A DNA stretch of 64,000 nt from Myxococcales bacterium. Its GTDB lineage: Bacteria > Myxococcota_A > Polyangia > Nannocystales > Nannocystaceae. Positions 33,701-42,379 of this stretch are shown here, in pieces. Location: positions 62,001 through 126,000 of the forward strand of contig JACKDV010000021.1 of NCBI GenBank assembly GCA_020633315.1. The letters run 5' to 3'. The stretch's first letter is position 1. Every line of letters begins with the position of its first letter. A program made the position numbers and the translations under genes. The notes under the pieces were generated by a model. That model was not told where the DNA came from, did no database searches, and worked only from the letters and a program-made list of their open reading frames with translations.

Positions 33701-35302
33701 TCACCGGCGTGGCCTGCTCACCAAGTCTGCGAAGCTGGTGTCGGCCACGATGTGCAGGCGGGCCTCGTCGAGGTCCTCGAACAGCCGTCCCAGACCGTCG
33801 ACGCGGGTCCGTTGGGCATGCTCGTGCTCGAATAGCACGAGCACATCGATCAGCTTGAGCTGATCGAGGGGACGGGCCGGTACGAAGCGCTGTCCCTCGT
33901 GGTCGGTGTCGGTGTCGACGATGTAGCCGTGGCGCTCGAGCTGGGTGAGGAGCTCGCCCACTCGCCCCAAGGGAAGCCGGAAGCGCTCGCCGAGGGCCTC
34001 GGGGCCCAGGCCGGTGCCCTTGCGGGAGTATCGATCGCAGATCGCGAGCAGCAAGCGGGCTGCGGTCCGTCCGGAGTCCGTGGGCACCTCGCTGCGCTCG
34101 CGCACGTACTGATTGAGGTAGCCCTGCAAGGCGATGTAACGCCGGCGCTGGACCACGAAGGCGATCTCGGCTCCGAGCAGGATCACCATCCACGACAGGT
34201 ACGACCACACCATCAGGATGGGGAAGATCGCGAGCGAGCCGTAGAGGCCCTCATAGGTGGCGAGCGCGAAGCGGGTGGCGTAGTAGCCGAAGCCGACCTT
34301 GCCCAGCTCGATGAGCACGGCGCTGATCAGGCCACCGGCGAGGGCGGGTCCCCAGCGGACGGCGGTGTGCGGGACGTAGCGGTTGAGCAGGACGAGGGCG
34401 GCTCCCGTGGTGAGCACGGGGAGCGCGAAGGCCCGGGTGACGTCGGCCAGGAGCGGCTCGGCGAGGCTGTAGAGCATGACCGCGGGCCCGAGGGTGGCCA
34501 GCGTGTAGAACATGGTGAACTTGACCAGGACGCTGCGGCGTCGGGTCACCCGCCAGATCCGATTGAAGGTGCGCTCGAGGGTCGAGAACAGCACGAAGGC
34601 GATCGACAGGGTCACCCCGAAGCCCCAGGCGCCGAGGGTGCCCACATTGACCCGGGCGGCGAGCTTCATGGCATTGTGGGCCATCTGAGCGGCTCGCTCG
34701 GTCTCCGGGACCAGCGAGCGGAACAGATCCTCGAGCAATGCCATCCCCGAGTCGGGATCCATCAACCCCACGATCAGCAGGGCCACCCCGATCGTGGGCA
34801 CGGTGGACAGCATGGTGTGCATGGTGAGCAGCGCTGCCATGCCTCCGCAGCGATCCTCGACCACCCACCGACGAAGGACGAACACCGAGAGCAACCAGAA
34901 ACGACGCGGGCGCGTGGGCTGGTCCTCGGGGAGCTGGGGGACCAGTCGTCGACGCGCGGACTCTATGCGCCTACGCAGAGCCGCCACCCGGCGAGCTCGG
35001 ACCGTGTCGGAAGGCTGGGGGGCTGCCTCTCGGTCGAGCTCGTCCAGGCCGTACGCGTCCTCCAGGGCGGCGAGGAGCGGGGACGCGGGATGCTCATCCG
35101 CGGCGTCGGGCTGCGGCGTTGGCCTCGGGGCGTTCGGCTCGAGGGCTTCAGCGGCGTCGTCGGTGAGTCCTGGCGGCGGGCTCGGGGCCTTCGGCTCGAG
35201 GCTTGCCGTGACGTCGTCGGGCTCGGCGGTGGGCTTCGGCGGTGGCCCCGGAGCATCCGTCTCGTCGGCCCCCTCGGGCCCGTCGGAGGCGTCACGGCCC
35301 AC
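33701..35302 (-). CDS. YihY/BrkB-type membrane protein with extensions
   Basis: 533 residues from GTG. A Pro/Asp/Glu-rich N-terminal extension of ~130 residues precedes the BrkB (YihY) core. The core has about six transmembrane segments (MAALLTMHTMLSTVPTIGVALLIVGLM, GAWGFGVTLSIAFVLFSTLERTFNRIW, LATLGPAVMLYSLAEPLL, FALPVLTTGAALVLLNRYVP, WGPALAGGLISAVLIELGK, GSLAIFPILMVWSYLSWM). A C-terminal ~100-residue domain resembles a winged helix (GPEALGERFRLPLGRVGELLTQLERHGYIVDTD). Family function is unsettled; older names suggest RNase BN, which is wrong. Follows the next gene by 10 nt. Confidence 0.85.
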   Translation of the reverse strand: MGRDASDGPEGADETDAPGPPPKPTAEPDDVTASLEPKAPSPPPGLTDDAAEALEPNAPRPTPQPDAADEHPASPLLAALEDAYGLDELDREAAPQPSDTVRARRVAALRRRIESARRRLVPQLPEDQPTRPRRFWLLSVFVLRRWVVEDRCGGMAALLTMHTMLSTVPTIGVALLIVGLMDPDSGMALLEDLFRSLVPETERAAQMAHNAMKLAARVNVGTLGAWGFGVTLSIAFVLFSTLERTFNRIWRVTRRRSVLVKFTMFYTLATLGPAVMLYSLAEPLLADVTRAFALPVLTTGAALVLLNRYVPHTAVRWGPALAGGLISAVLIELGKVGFGYYATRFALATYEGLYGSLAIFPILMVWSYLSWMVILLGAEIAFVVQRRRYIALQGYLNQYVRERSEVPTDSGRTAARLLLAICDRYSRKGTGLGPEALGERFRLPLGRVGELLTQLERHGYIVDTDTDHEGQRFVPARPLDQLKLIDVLVLFEHEHAQRTRVDGLGRLFEDLDEARLHIVADTSFADLVSRPRR

Positions 35303-35312
35303 CGAAAGCTCC

Positions 35313-36047
35313 CTACTTGCGGCCCACGGCCTTCTTGGCAGCGCGCTTGCGCGAGCGCTCGATCTTGTCCCGTAGCGGGGTCGCGAGCTCCTCGAGCTCC
35401 TGACGCAGACCGCCGAGGGCCTTCTCCACGTCGGCGATGCGCTTGTCGGTCAGCCCTTCGACGTCGGGGAGCAGCTCGGCGAGCTTGCGTGCAGCCGACA
35501 TCGCCTTGCTGATGATCTCGAGCTGTTCCGAGCCCGCGGGCTTGGGGTGCAGGATGGGATCGAAGCGTCGCCGCAGCTCGGCCACGGACTGGCCTTCGTC
35601 GAAGACGGCGTGGCGCAGCTCCTTGATCACCTCGCGGGGCGGCGGGGCGGCGGGGGCCGGGTCGTTGGCGGCCTTGACTCCACGGTCGGCCTGCCCCATG
35701 GCCTTCGAGAAGTAGTCGACGGCCTGGTAGCTGGGGATCTCGCGCTCGACTCCGTCCCACTTGAGCACCTGGGGGGCCAAGCGCTGGAGGGTGGAGAAGC
35801 TCATGGTGAGCTTGTCGACCGTCCCGCGCTTGAGGAAGAGCTCCTGCGCGCAGTACTTGTAGAACTCGTCGTAGCCCCAGGCCTCGAAGATGCCGCCTTG
35901 TCGGATCTCGACGAGGGTCTCGGCCAGCTCCACCCACGAACGCTTGAAGCGCTGAGTCCTACGCAGAGCCTCGAGCCGCTGCGGATCCGCGCCTGATTGC
36001 TCCAGACGAGCGAGCAGGGCCTCGATCTTCTCCGTCGCCCGCGTCAC
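35313..36047 (-). CDS. Conserved-looking protein of unknown function
   Basis: 244 residues from GTG 36047, chosen because a TATATG -10 lies 8 nt upstream; GTG 36065 would add six residues. The first ~100 residues contain a distinctive helical segment (RSWVELAETLVEIRQGGIFEAWGYDEFYKYCAQEL, then RGTVDKLTMSFSTLQRL) that could be a helix-turn-helix-like domain. The C-terminal half is charged and helical and ends in a Lys/Arg cluster (RSRKRAAKKAVGRK), suggesting nucleic-acid or nucleoid contact (inference). Divergent from the Ser/Thr kinase and in operon with the BrkB-type gene. Confidence 0.6.
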   Translation of the reverse strand: MTRATEKIEALLARLEQSGADPQRLEALRRTQRFKRSWVELAETLVEIRQGGIFEAWGYDEFYKYCAQELFLKRGTVDKLTMSFSTLQRLAPQVLKWDGVEREIPSYQAVDYFSKAMGQADRGVKAANDPAPAAPPPREVIKELRHAVFDEGQSVAELRRRFDPILHPKPAGSEQLEIISKAMSAARKLAELLPDVEGLTDKRIADVEKALGGLRQELEELATPLRDKIERSRKRAAKKAVGRK

Positions 36048-36055
36048 GGCCTTCG

Positions 36056-36089
36056 CATATAGCACCCGCCGGTACCCGGGTGGTACCTT
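36056..36089. promoter_or_regulatory. Divergent promoter pair
   Basis: The plus strand TACCTT (36084-36089) is 6 nt before the kinase GTG at 36096. The minus strand TATATG (36061-36056) is 8 nt before GTG 36047. Between them GGTAC...GTACC (36071-36087) forms an inverted repeat, so a single regulator could control both. Confidence 0.45.
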
Positions 36090-36095
36090 GGCTCG

Positions 36096-37826
36096 GTGGA
36101 GGCCTCGGCACGGGTGGAGACGGCCACGTGGCGCCCCACGGGGCCGAAGACGCGGCCATTTCGCTTCGGGCTGGGACCGGGGGCCCAGGCGGATCCCGAG
36201 CTCCGGCCGGGTGACCTGGTGGGGGATCGCTATCGAATCCTCGGCACGCTGGGCGCGGGCGGCATGGGCCGGGTGTACGACGCGGAGCCGCTGGTGCCCG
36301 GAGGGACGACCACGCGGGTTGCGCTGAAGATCCTCCGCCGTGAGCGAGGTGGCGACCACCTGGCCCGCTTCCGTCAAGAAGCCAAGGCGGCGGCTCGGGT
36401 GGGGCACCCGTCGATCGTGCAGGTCCTCGACTTCGCCGAGCTACCCGACGGGACGGTGTACCTGGCGATGGAGCGCCTGGTCGGCCAGTCGTTCGAGGAC
36501 TGGCTGGAGGCCCCGGGGCGGCTGCGCGACGGTCTGACCTTCCTGGCCGAGGTGGCACGGGGACTGGCCGCGGCGCACGAGGTGGGCATCGTCCATCGCG
36601 ACATCAAGCCCGCCAACCTGTTCCTCCACGTGGATCCCAGCGTGCCCGGGGCGAGGCCCCGCGCGAAGATCCTCGACTTCGGGATCGCCAAGGCGGTGAC
36701 TCGAGACGTCACGCAGATCGAGACCCAGGCCGGGACCCTGCTGGGCACGCCGTACTACCTGGCTCCGGAGCGAGCCCTGGGACGCAGCCTCGATCCCCGG
36801 GCGGATCTCTACAGCCTGGGCGTGCTTCTCTACGAGGTCCTCACGGGGCTGGTGCCGTTCGAGGACGACAACTTCATGGGGATCCTCGCCCAGCACATAC
36901 GGGCCCAGCCGCTGGATCCCCGGCAGGCGGCGCCCGATCGGCCGCTGCCGGCGGGGGTGTGCATGCTGGCGCTGCGCCTGCTGGCCAAGGACCCCGACCA
37001 GCGACCCGCCAGTGGCACCGTGGTGGCCGAGGAGCTCGAGGCGCTGCTTCGAAGCGAGGGGGCGGCGATCGACGCAGTGGTCACGGGTCCGCGACAGGTC
37101 GCGGTGGCCGGGGCCGCGACGGTGCAGCTCGACGACCTCGCGCAACGCCCCACGAGCGCACCAGCCGAGCGGCGCGGTGCTCCGGAGGCCGGGGTCACCC
37201 GGGCCCTGGGTAGCGGAGCGAGCGTCGTCGGTGGTCCCGTTCCCGTGGTGGCGTCCTCGGGCTCGGCGACGCGTCTCGATGGGTCACCCGAGCGATCGGG
37301 GCGCGTCGGCTCGATCCTCGACTCCTTCGAGGGCTCGGGTCCGATGAGCTTTGCCGATGCGCCGGTCCCGAGCTCGACTCCCCTTCTCCTTCGAGAGGCG
37401 GAGCCGGCTCGGTCGCGGTGGTCGCTCGGGCTGGTCGCGCTGGCCGGGCTCGTGGTGGTGGGGGGCGGCGTGGCCCTGGCTCTGGGCCTCGGCCCGCGAT
37501 CGGCCGAGGATGCCCACGAGGCCTCGGCGGGTCCCTCGGCGGCCCCGCCGGACGAGAGCGAGCCCGCCGAAGAGACGATGCCCCGCGCAGAGGCCGTGCC
37601 CGTGGCGGCCGATGGCTCCGCGAGCACGAGCGCCGGGGAGCCAGAGGCGGGCTCGGATGCGAGCGGAGAGGGCTCGCAGACCTCGGAGACCCCGGCTACC
37701 GCATCGGCGACCAGCGATGCTACAACCTCTCCCGAGCGCCGCCGGACTCGCCGAGTCTCACGACCCAAGCCAGGAACGGCTGCGCCCCCTCCGCCCGACT
37801 TCAAGGACGATGTCTACGAGGACTAG
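36096..37826 (+). CDS. Eukaryote-like Ser/Thr protein kinase, membrane-anchored
   Basis: 576 residues from GTG. Kinase domain about residues 40-310: LGAGGMGRVY (Gly loop), VALKIL (Lys), HRDIKPANLFL (catalytic loop), ILDFGIAKA (DFG), GTPYYLAPERA (activation/P+1), DLYSLGVLLYEVLTG. A ~120-residue low-complexity linker precedes a transmembrane helix (LGLVALAGLVVVGGGVALAL, near 450). The rest is a Thr/Ser/Ala/Glu-rich extracytoplasmic tail with a basic end (PERRRTRRVSRPKPG) and no sensor domain visible. The next gene begins inside its last codons. Confidence 0.93.
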   Translation: MEASARVETATWRPTGPKTRPFRFGLGPGAQADPELRPGDLVGDRYRILGTLGAGGMGRVYDAEPLVPGGTTTRVALKILRRERGGDHLARFRQEAKAAARVGHPSIVQVLDFAELPDGTVYLAMERLVGQSFEDWLEAPGRLRDGLTFLAEVARGLAAAHEVGIVHRDIKPANLFLHVDPSVPGARPRAKILDFGIAKAVTRDVTQIETQAGTLLGTPYYLAPERALGRSLDPRADLYSLGVLLYEVLTGLVPFEDDNFMGILAQHIRAQPLDPRQAAPDRPLPAGVCMLALRLLAKDPDQRPASGTVVAEELEALLRSEGAAIDAVVTGPRQVAVAGAATVQLDDLAQRPTSAPAERRGAPEAGVTRALGSGASVVGGPVPVVASSGSATRLDGSPERSGRVGSILDSFEGSGPMSFADAPVPSSTPLLLREAEPARSRWSLGLVALAGLVVVGGGVALALGLGPRSAEDAHEASAGPSAAPPDESEPAEETMPRAEAVPVAADGSASTSAGEPEAGSDASGEGSQTSETPATASATSDATTSPERRRTRRVSRPKPGTAAPPPPDFKDDVYED

Positions 37827-38496
37827 AGCACACCGAGTCGGCCCGATCCTCGCCTCGCTCGTCACCCTCGTGTCGCTCGTGGCGACGTCGCCCGTCCATG
37901 CCTCGCCATGGTCGGCTCCGTCGTCGGTGACCCTGCAGGGAGCCCAGCCCGCCGCGGAGCCCCAGACCATCGACGATGCGCTCGAGGCCGGCGATCTGAC
38001 GCGTGCCCAGGAGCTGGCCACCGAGGCCCGCAAGGCCGAGCCGACGGCTGCGACGTGGCAACGCGAGGGCGAGGTCCTCGAGCAGTCCGGCGAGTATCGT
38101 CGGGCGGCCGAGGCCTACCGCGGGGCGAAGAAGGCGGCGGGCGAGGATGCGGAGGCCGTAGCGGCGGCCGACGAGGGCCTGGTCCGGGTGCGCGCAGCCT
38201 CGCGAGGCACGGTCGCCGACGAGCCCGAGTCCACCCATCGCAAGGAGCTCGACGAGCGGTGGGCCCCCAAGCCCAAGCCGAAGGCCGAGCCCACCCCCGA
38301 GCCCAAGCCGCTCGATGGTCCCAAGCCCGATCGGATCGTGACCAAGTGGTACTTCTGGGTGACGGTGGGCGCGATCGTGGCCAGCGCGGCTGCGGTCACG
38401 GCGATCGCCATCCGAGCGGCGAAGGACGACCAGCCCGACGCGCTGGGGCTACAGGCGGCTCCGCCCCCGCGCGGCCCGGGCGTGCTCCGCTTCTAG
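37810..38496 (+). CDS. Secreted/anchored TPR-like protein
   Basis: 228 residues. ATG 37810 overlaps the kinase 3' end by 17 nt. Signal-like N-terminus (ILASLVTLVSLVATSPVHA). One or two TPR-like repeats (DALEAGDLTRAQELATEARKA, EYRRAAEAYRGAKKAAG), a Pro/Lys/Glu linker (KPKPKAEPTPEPKPLDG), then a C-terminal transmembrane helix (WYFWVTVGAIVASAAAVTAIAI). It looks like a periplasmic protein held in the membrane, probably a partner of the kinase upstream. Confidence 0.72.
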   Translation: MSTRTRAHRVGPILASLVTLVSLVATSPVHASPWSAPSSVTLQGAQPAAEPQTIDDALEAGDLTRAQELATEARKAEPTAATWQREGEVLEQSGEYRRAAEAYRGAKKAAGEDAEAVAAADEGLVRVRAASRGTVADEPESTHRKELDERWAPKPKPKAEPTPEPKPLDGPKPDRIVTKWYFWVTVGAIVASAAAVTAIAIRAAKDDQPDALGLQAAPPPRGPGVLRF

Positions 38497-38516
38497 CCCG
38501 GGTGGACGGAAGGCGC

Positions 38517-39710
38517 GTGGCTCGTCGCCTCGATCGCGACTCGGGTCCTTGGCTGGCGCTGCTGGCATGCCTGGTCCCGGCGTGTGGAGAGCCGGCCCCG
38601 GCTCCGCTCCCCGTGGTCCAGGAGGCGGTTGCCGAGGGAGGGTGGAGCCATGGGCTTCGCTTCTCGAACGGAGTGATCGTCGACGCCATCGCGACCCCGG
38701 AGCTCGTCGAGCCCGGGGAGGTGTTCCGAGTCACCTGGCGCGCCGCGGGCTCGGTCGAGGGGCTGCGAGCCCGAGTGGGTGCATGGCCCCCGCGTGCGGG
38801 GTCGCGACAGGTGGCCGTGGGGGGGCAGGGGGCACCTCCGGTCGAGGTCCCCTTGGATCCCCGCACCCGCTTCGTGGAGCTGCCGCTCGAGGCGGGAGAA
38901 GCCTCGGTCGAGCTCACCTTGCCCGAGCCGTGGCATCCGGCGCAGGTCTTGCTCACCTTGGAGCTCCTGGCGGAGGACGAGCGAATTGCCGCGGTGGATG
39001 GACCGCGCCGTCACGACGGGGTGGCCGAGCTCGGGCTCGTCGACGTGGTCGCTCGCCCCACCATGGTGGAAGCGGTGGCCATGCCCACCCCCCCCACGAT
39101 CGATGGTCGCCTCGACGAGCCACGGTGGGCCGAGGCCGTCGCCCATCCCATGGTCCACAGCCTCGACGGTGAGCCCTACGGAGCGCGTCCGAGCACGGTG
39201 CGCTGGGCATGGGACGACCAGGCGTTGTACGTGGGGGCGGAGATCGACGACCCCGACGTGTGGGCCGAGCTCGTGCGTCGAGACGATCCCCTGTGGAACG
39301 AGGAGGTCTTCGAGGTCTTCGTGTTCGGGGACGAGCGGCGCCAGGACTACCTGGAGCTGCAGGTCTCGCCGCGAGGCACGGTCTTCGATGCCCGCTTCGA
39401 GCGCTACCGCAAGGGCGAGCCGAGCTGGAACGGAGCCTGGCGCTCGGCCGTGGACCTGCGCGGAACCCTGGACGAGCGGAGCGACCGCGACCAGGGCTGG
39501 AGCGTGGAGCTGGCGATCCCATGGACCGAGATCTGCGAGCACACCGAGGTGACCTGTCCGGTGTCGGCGGGGCAGACGCTGCGCGTCAACGCGTTCCGCT
39601 TCGAGCGACCGCGGGGCGGCGGGGCGGTGGGGCTGGCGCTCAGCCCTCCCAAGGTGCCCGACTTCCATGCGCCCGAGAACGCGGCCGTGCTAAAGCTGGG
39701 AGGTCCATGA
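38517..39710 (+). CDS. Lipoprotein with CBM9/DOMON-like domain
   Basis: 397 residues from GTG 38517 (GGAAGG Shine-Dalgarno; a GTG at 38502 is possible). Signal ending LVPAC (Cys23). A ~150-residue beta-rich region follows, then a family-9 carbohydrate-binding-like domain (about 200-390): PTIDGRLDEPRWAEA, RWAWDDQALYVGAEIDDPDVW, EVFVFGDERRQDYLELQVSP, GWSVELAIPW. Such domains bind sugars or heme at the cell surface. The stop overlaps the CAP lipoprotein start by ATGA. Confidence 0.78.
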   Translation: MARRLDRDSGPWLALLACLVPACGEPAPAPLPVVQEAVAEGGWSHGLRFSNGVIVDAIATPELVEPGEVFRVTWRAAGSVEGLRARVGAWPPRAGSRQVAVGGQGAPPVEVPLDPRTRFVELPLEAGEASVELTLPEPWHPAQVLLTLELLAEDERIAAVDGPRRHDGVAELGLVDVVARPTMVEAVAMPTPPTIDGRLDEPRWAEAVAHPMVHSLDGEPYGARPSTVRWAWDDQALYVGAEIDDPDVWAELVRRDDPLWNEEVFEVFVFGDERRQDYLELQVSPRGTVFDARFERYRKGEPSWNGAWRSAVDLRGTLDERSDRDQGWSVELAIPWTEICEHTEVTCPVSAGQTLRVNAFRFERPRGGGAVGLALSPPKVPDFHAPENAAVLKLGGP

Positions 39711-41386
39711 GCAAGCTTCCCTGGCGAGCGCTGATCGTGGCGTCGATGCTGGCGCTCGCGTCCGGGTGTCCCTCCACGTCGGGATCGGGAGGGGGCGGCC
39801 GAAGGCACACCAAGGTCCCCAGTCGAGCGGATCTGGAGGGCATCGAGCGCGTCGACCTGGAGATCGAGACCAGCGCTCCCCCGGCGACGACCTACGGGGC
39901 GCCCGTGCAGCACGCGCTCGGCCCGGTGGAGCAGGCGATCGCCGATGCCCTCGCCGATCAGCCCATGGAGCACCTGCCCGCGCTCAGCCGCATGGTGCGA
40001 GAGCTCGCGGCCACCACTCCCGATCGCCTCAACGCTCCCCCGTCGCTGGTCGATGGCCTGATGGCGTGGTCCGGGCTCGTCGATCCGCACCCCCGCTTGT
40101 CGGTGGTGGAGCTGCCCGAGGATCCCAAGGAATGCTACCGCGCCGTGATCCCGGAGTGCGCGGAGGCGGTCACTTCCCTGGTCGGAGCCGTGAAGGGCTC
40201 GCTGCCGACCACCGAGCCGGTGGCCTTCGGCGTGGGGGTGGCTCACCTCCCCGACGGGCGCACTCGCATGATGGTGGCGGTGCTCGAGCTGGCGGTGAGG
40301 CTCGACTCGATGCCCCGGTCGGTGCCCGCAGGGGGCTCGTTCACCGTGGCCGGGCGTCTGCTGGGCCCCCGACGCGCCCCGGTGGTGGAGGTGGTGGGTC
40401 CCGAGGGGCACTGGCAGCGGCTGTCCACCAGCGTCTCGGTCGACGGGCGGTTCTCGGCCGCGCTGCCCTGTGCCGATGGCGATGGTGCCTACCAGGTCGA
40501 GATCCTGGCCGATGGCCCCTACGGCATCGAGGTGGCGGCGAACTTCCCGGTGTACTGCGGGGTCGCGCCGCCCGAGCGGATCTCGGTGATGATCGAGAAG
40601 GTCGACGACTCGGTCACCGCCGATCAGATCGCCCGGGCCAATTTCCTGTACCTCAACGAGGAGCGACGAGCTCGCGGCCTGCCCGAGCTCGAGTGGGATG
40701 CCGATGCCGCAGCGGTCGCGTGGGGGCACAGCAAGGACATGCACGACGGCGGCTTCGTCGGGCATGTCTCGCCCACCACGGGGGACGTGACCGCGCGCTT
40801 CGGGCGGGCGGGGCTGCGGGGCGCGGTCATCCGGGAGAACGTCGCACGCGGCTACGGTCCCCGGGGCATCCACCAGAGCCTCATGGGCAGCCCCGGCCAC
40901 CGCGAGAACGTGCTCGCCACCGACGTCACCCACGTGGGGATCGGAGCGGTGGTGGGCGAGCCCGAGACCGACATGGTCGGGGCCCCGCACCCGGTGTTCC
41001 TCACCCAGAACTTCTACAAGAAGCCCGGGGCTGGAGCGCCCGCTGGAGATCTCTCGGCCGGGCTGCGAGCCAAGGTGGACGAGCGTCGAGCCGCGCAGCA
41101 GCTACCGCCCGTGCGCTGGAGCGAGGGGCTCGCGGACATCGCCCAGCGCTACGCCGAGGCGGTGGGCAAGGGGCGTCCGCCACCCGATGGCTACGACGAG
41201 GAGGCCTTCGCGCTGGGGTACTCCGCGGTCGACGTCCATCGCGTCTCCAGCATCGACTTCGATGCGCTCGCGGGCGTGGAGCTGTGGGCCATGCCCGACG
41301 TGGAGGCGGGGATGGGCGTGGTCCGCACCAAGGACGGAGGAGGGGAGACCTTCCTCGTCGTCGTCCTCGTGGGCGAGCGCAAGTAG
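39707..41386 (+). CDS. CAP/SCP-domain lipoprotein
   Basis: 559 residues. Signal ending LALASGC (Cys21). The middle holds a Cys-flanked Ig-like region (about 195-290). The CAP (SCP/PR1) domain spans about 305-440: FLYLNEERRARGLPELEWDADAAAVAWGHSKDM, FVGHVSPTTGD, IRENVARGYG, MGSPGHRENVLATDVTHVGIG. It carries the family His/Glu cavity residues. A second, CAP-like-looking half (RAKVDERRAAQQLPPVRWSEGLADIAQRYAEAV) follows. Extracellular; lipid binding or peptidase activity is claimed for family members. Coupled to the preceding lipoprotein. Confidence 0.82.
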   Translation: MSKLPWRALIVASMLALASGCPSTSGSGGGGRRHTKVPSRADLEGIERVDLEIETSAPPATTYGAPVQHALGPVEQAIADALADQPMEHLPALSRMVRELAATTPDRLNAPPSLVDGLMAWSGLVDPHPRLSVVELPEDPKECYRAVIPECAEAVTSLVGAVKGSLPTTEPVAFGVGVAHLPDGRTRMMVAVLELAVRLDSMPRSVPAGGSFTVAGRLLGPRRAPVVEVVGPEGHWQRLSTSVSVDGRFSAALPCADGDGAYQVEILADGPYGIEVAANFPVYCGVAPPERISVMIEKVDDSVTADQIARANFLYLNEERRARGLPELEWDADAAAVAWGHSKDMHDGGFVGHVSPTTGDVTARFGRAGLRGAVIRENVARGYGPRGIHQSLMGSPGHRENVLATDVTHVGIGAVVGEPETDMVGAPHPVFLTQNFYKKPGAGAPAGDLSAGLRAKVDERRAAQQLPPVRWSEGLADIAQRYAEAVGKGRPPPDGYDEEAFALGYSAVDVHRVSSIDFDALAGVELWAMPDVEAGMGVVRTKDGGGETFLVVVLVGERK

Positions 41387-41409
41387 ACCTCGGCCGCTGG
41401 CCCCGGGGG

Positions 41410-41424
41410 CGGGAGTCGCTCCCG
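41410..41424 (+). terminator. Short hairpin after CAP gene
   Basis: CGGGAG pairs with CTCCCG around a TCG loop, 24 nt after the stop and just before the mtaP-type promoter. No T-run. Confidence 0.3.
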
Positions 41425-41440
41425 GCAGGGACGATTGGGG

Positions 41441-41446
41441 TATGCT
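41441..41446 (+). promoter_or_regulatory. -10 element TATGCT of MTA phosphorylase gene
   Basis: TATGCT lies 9 nt before the ATG at 41456. Confidence 0.45.
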
Positions 41447-41455
41447 CCGTCGCCG

Positions 41456-42379
41456 ATGGCAGGCAGCGCTCATCCCGCGGCTCCCGAGAGCCGGCAGACC
41501 CTGGTGCTCGGAGTGATTGGCGGCTCGGGCCTCTATCAGATGGATGCGCTCGCCGACGCGGTGGAGGTCGAGCTGGCGACTCCCTTCGGTCCGCCGAGCG
41601 CCGCCTACACGGTGGGGAGCCTGCCGCGGGAGGGGGGCCCGCTCAAGGCGGTGTTCCTGCCCCGGCACGGCGTGGGCCATCGCTTCCTGCCCTCGGAGAT
41701 CAACTACCGGGCCAACGTCCACGGGATGAAGCAGCTCGGGGTGACGCACCTGGTGTGCGTGTCGGCCGTGGGCTCGCTGCGCGAGGAGGTCGAGCCGGGT
41801 CACCTGGTGGTGCCCGACCAGCTCGTGGACCGCACCCGCGGGCGGGCCAGCACCTTCTTCGGGGGCGGTGTCGTCGGCCACGTGCAATTCGGCGATCCCA
41901 CCGACGCGCGCCTGCGGGCGCTGGTGGTCGAGGCGGCCCGGGAGGCCGGCGCTACCGTCCACGACGGCGGCTCGTGCATCGTGATGGAGGGTCCCGCGTT
42001 CTCCACCCGGGCCGAGTCCAACCTGTACCGGAGCTGGGGCGCCTCCATCATCGGGATGACGGCGCTGCCGGAGGCCAAGCTGGCCCGCGAGGCCGAGATG
42101 GCCTACGCGATGCTGGCCCTGTCCACCGACTACGACTGCTGGCACGAGGAAGAGGTCAGCGTCGATGCGGTGATGGCGGTGATGGCCGGAAACATCGCGC
42201 GCGCTCGCCAGACCCTGGTGGGCCTGGCCAGGCGCCTGCCCCAGACCACGGCCGAGCTCCCCTATCCCCGGGCGGTCGAGAACGCCCTGATGACCGCGCC
42301 CGAGCACATCGGGGTCGATGCGCGCCGTCGCCTCGACCTCATCATCGGGCACGTGCTGGAACGAAAGCGAGACGAATGA
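41456..42379 (+). CDS. mtnP: S-methyl-5'-thioadenosine phosphorylase
   Basis: 307 residues, a little longer than usual owing to a ~15-residue N-terminal tail. Cleaves methylthioadenosine to adenine and methylthioribose-1-phosphate (methionine salvage, purine recovery). Family motifs: LGVIGGSGLYQMD, FLPRHGVGHRFLPSEINYRANVHGMKQLGV, VSAVGSLREEV, MEGPAFSTRAESNLYRSWGASIIGMTALPEAKLAREAE, STDYDCW. Coupled by ATGA to a PfkB kinase that may use a product of the same salvage route. Confidence 0.92.
   Translation: MAGSAHPAAPESRQTLVLGVIGGSGLYQMDALADAVEVELATPFGPPSAAYTVGSLPREGGPLKAVFLPRHGVGHRFLPSEINYRANVHGMKQLGVTHLVCVSAVGSLREEVEPGHLVVPDQLVDRTRGRASTFFGGGVVGHVQFGDPTDARLRALVVEAAREAGATVHDGGSCIVMEGPAFSTRAESNLYRSWGASIIGMTALPEAKLAREAEMAYAMLALSTDYDCWHEEEVSVDAVMAVMAGNIARARQTLVGLARRLPQTTAELPYPRAVENALMTAPEHIGVDARRRLDLIIGHVLERKRDE

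Noticed and set aside
33701..35302. Ribonuclease BN
   Set aside because: Old misannotation of the YihY/BrkB family; the protein is polytopic membrane with no nuclease motif.
41435..41455. TTG start for MTA phosphorylase
   Set aside because: It overlaps the -10 element TATGCT; ATG 41456 fits the leaderless spacing.
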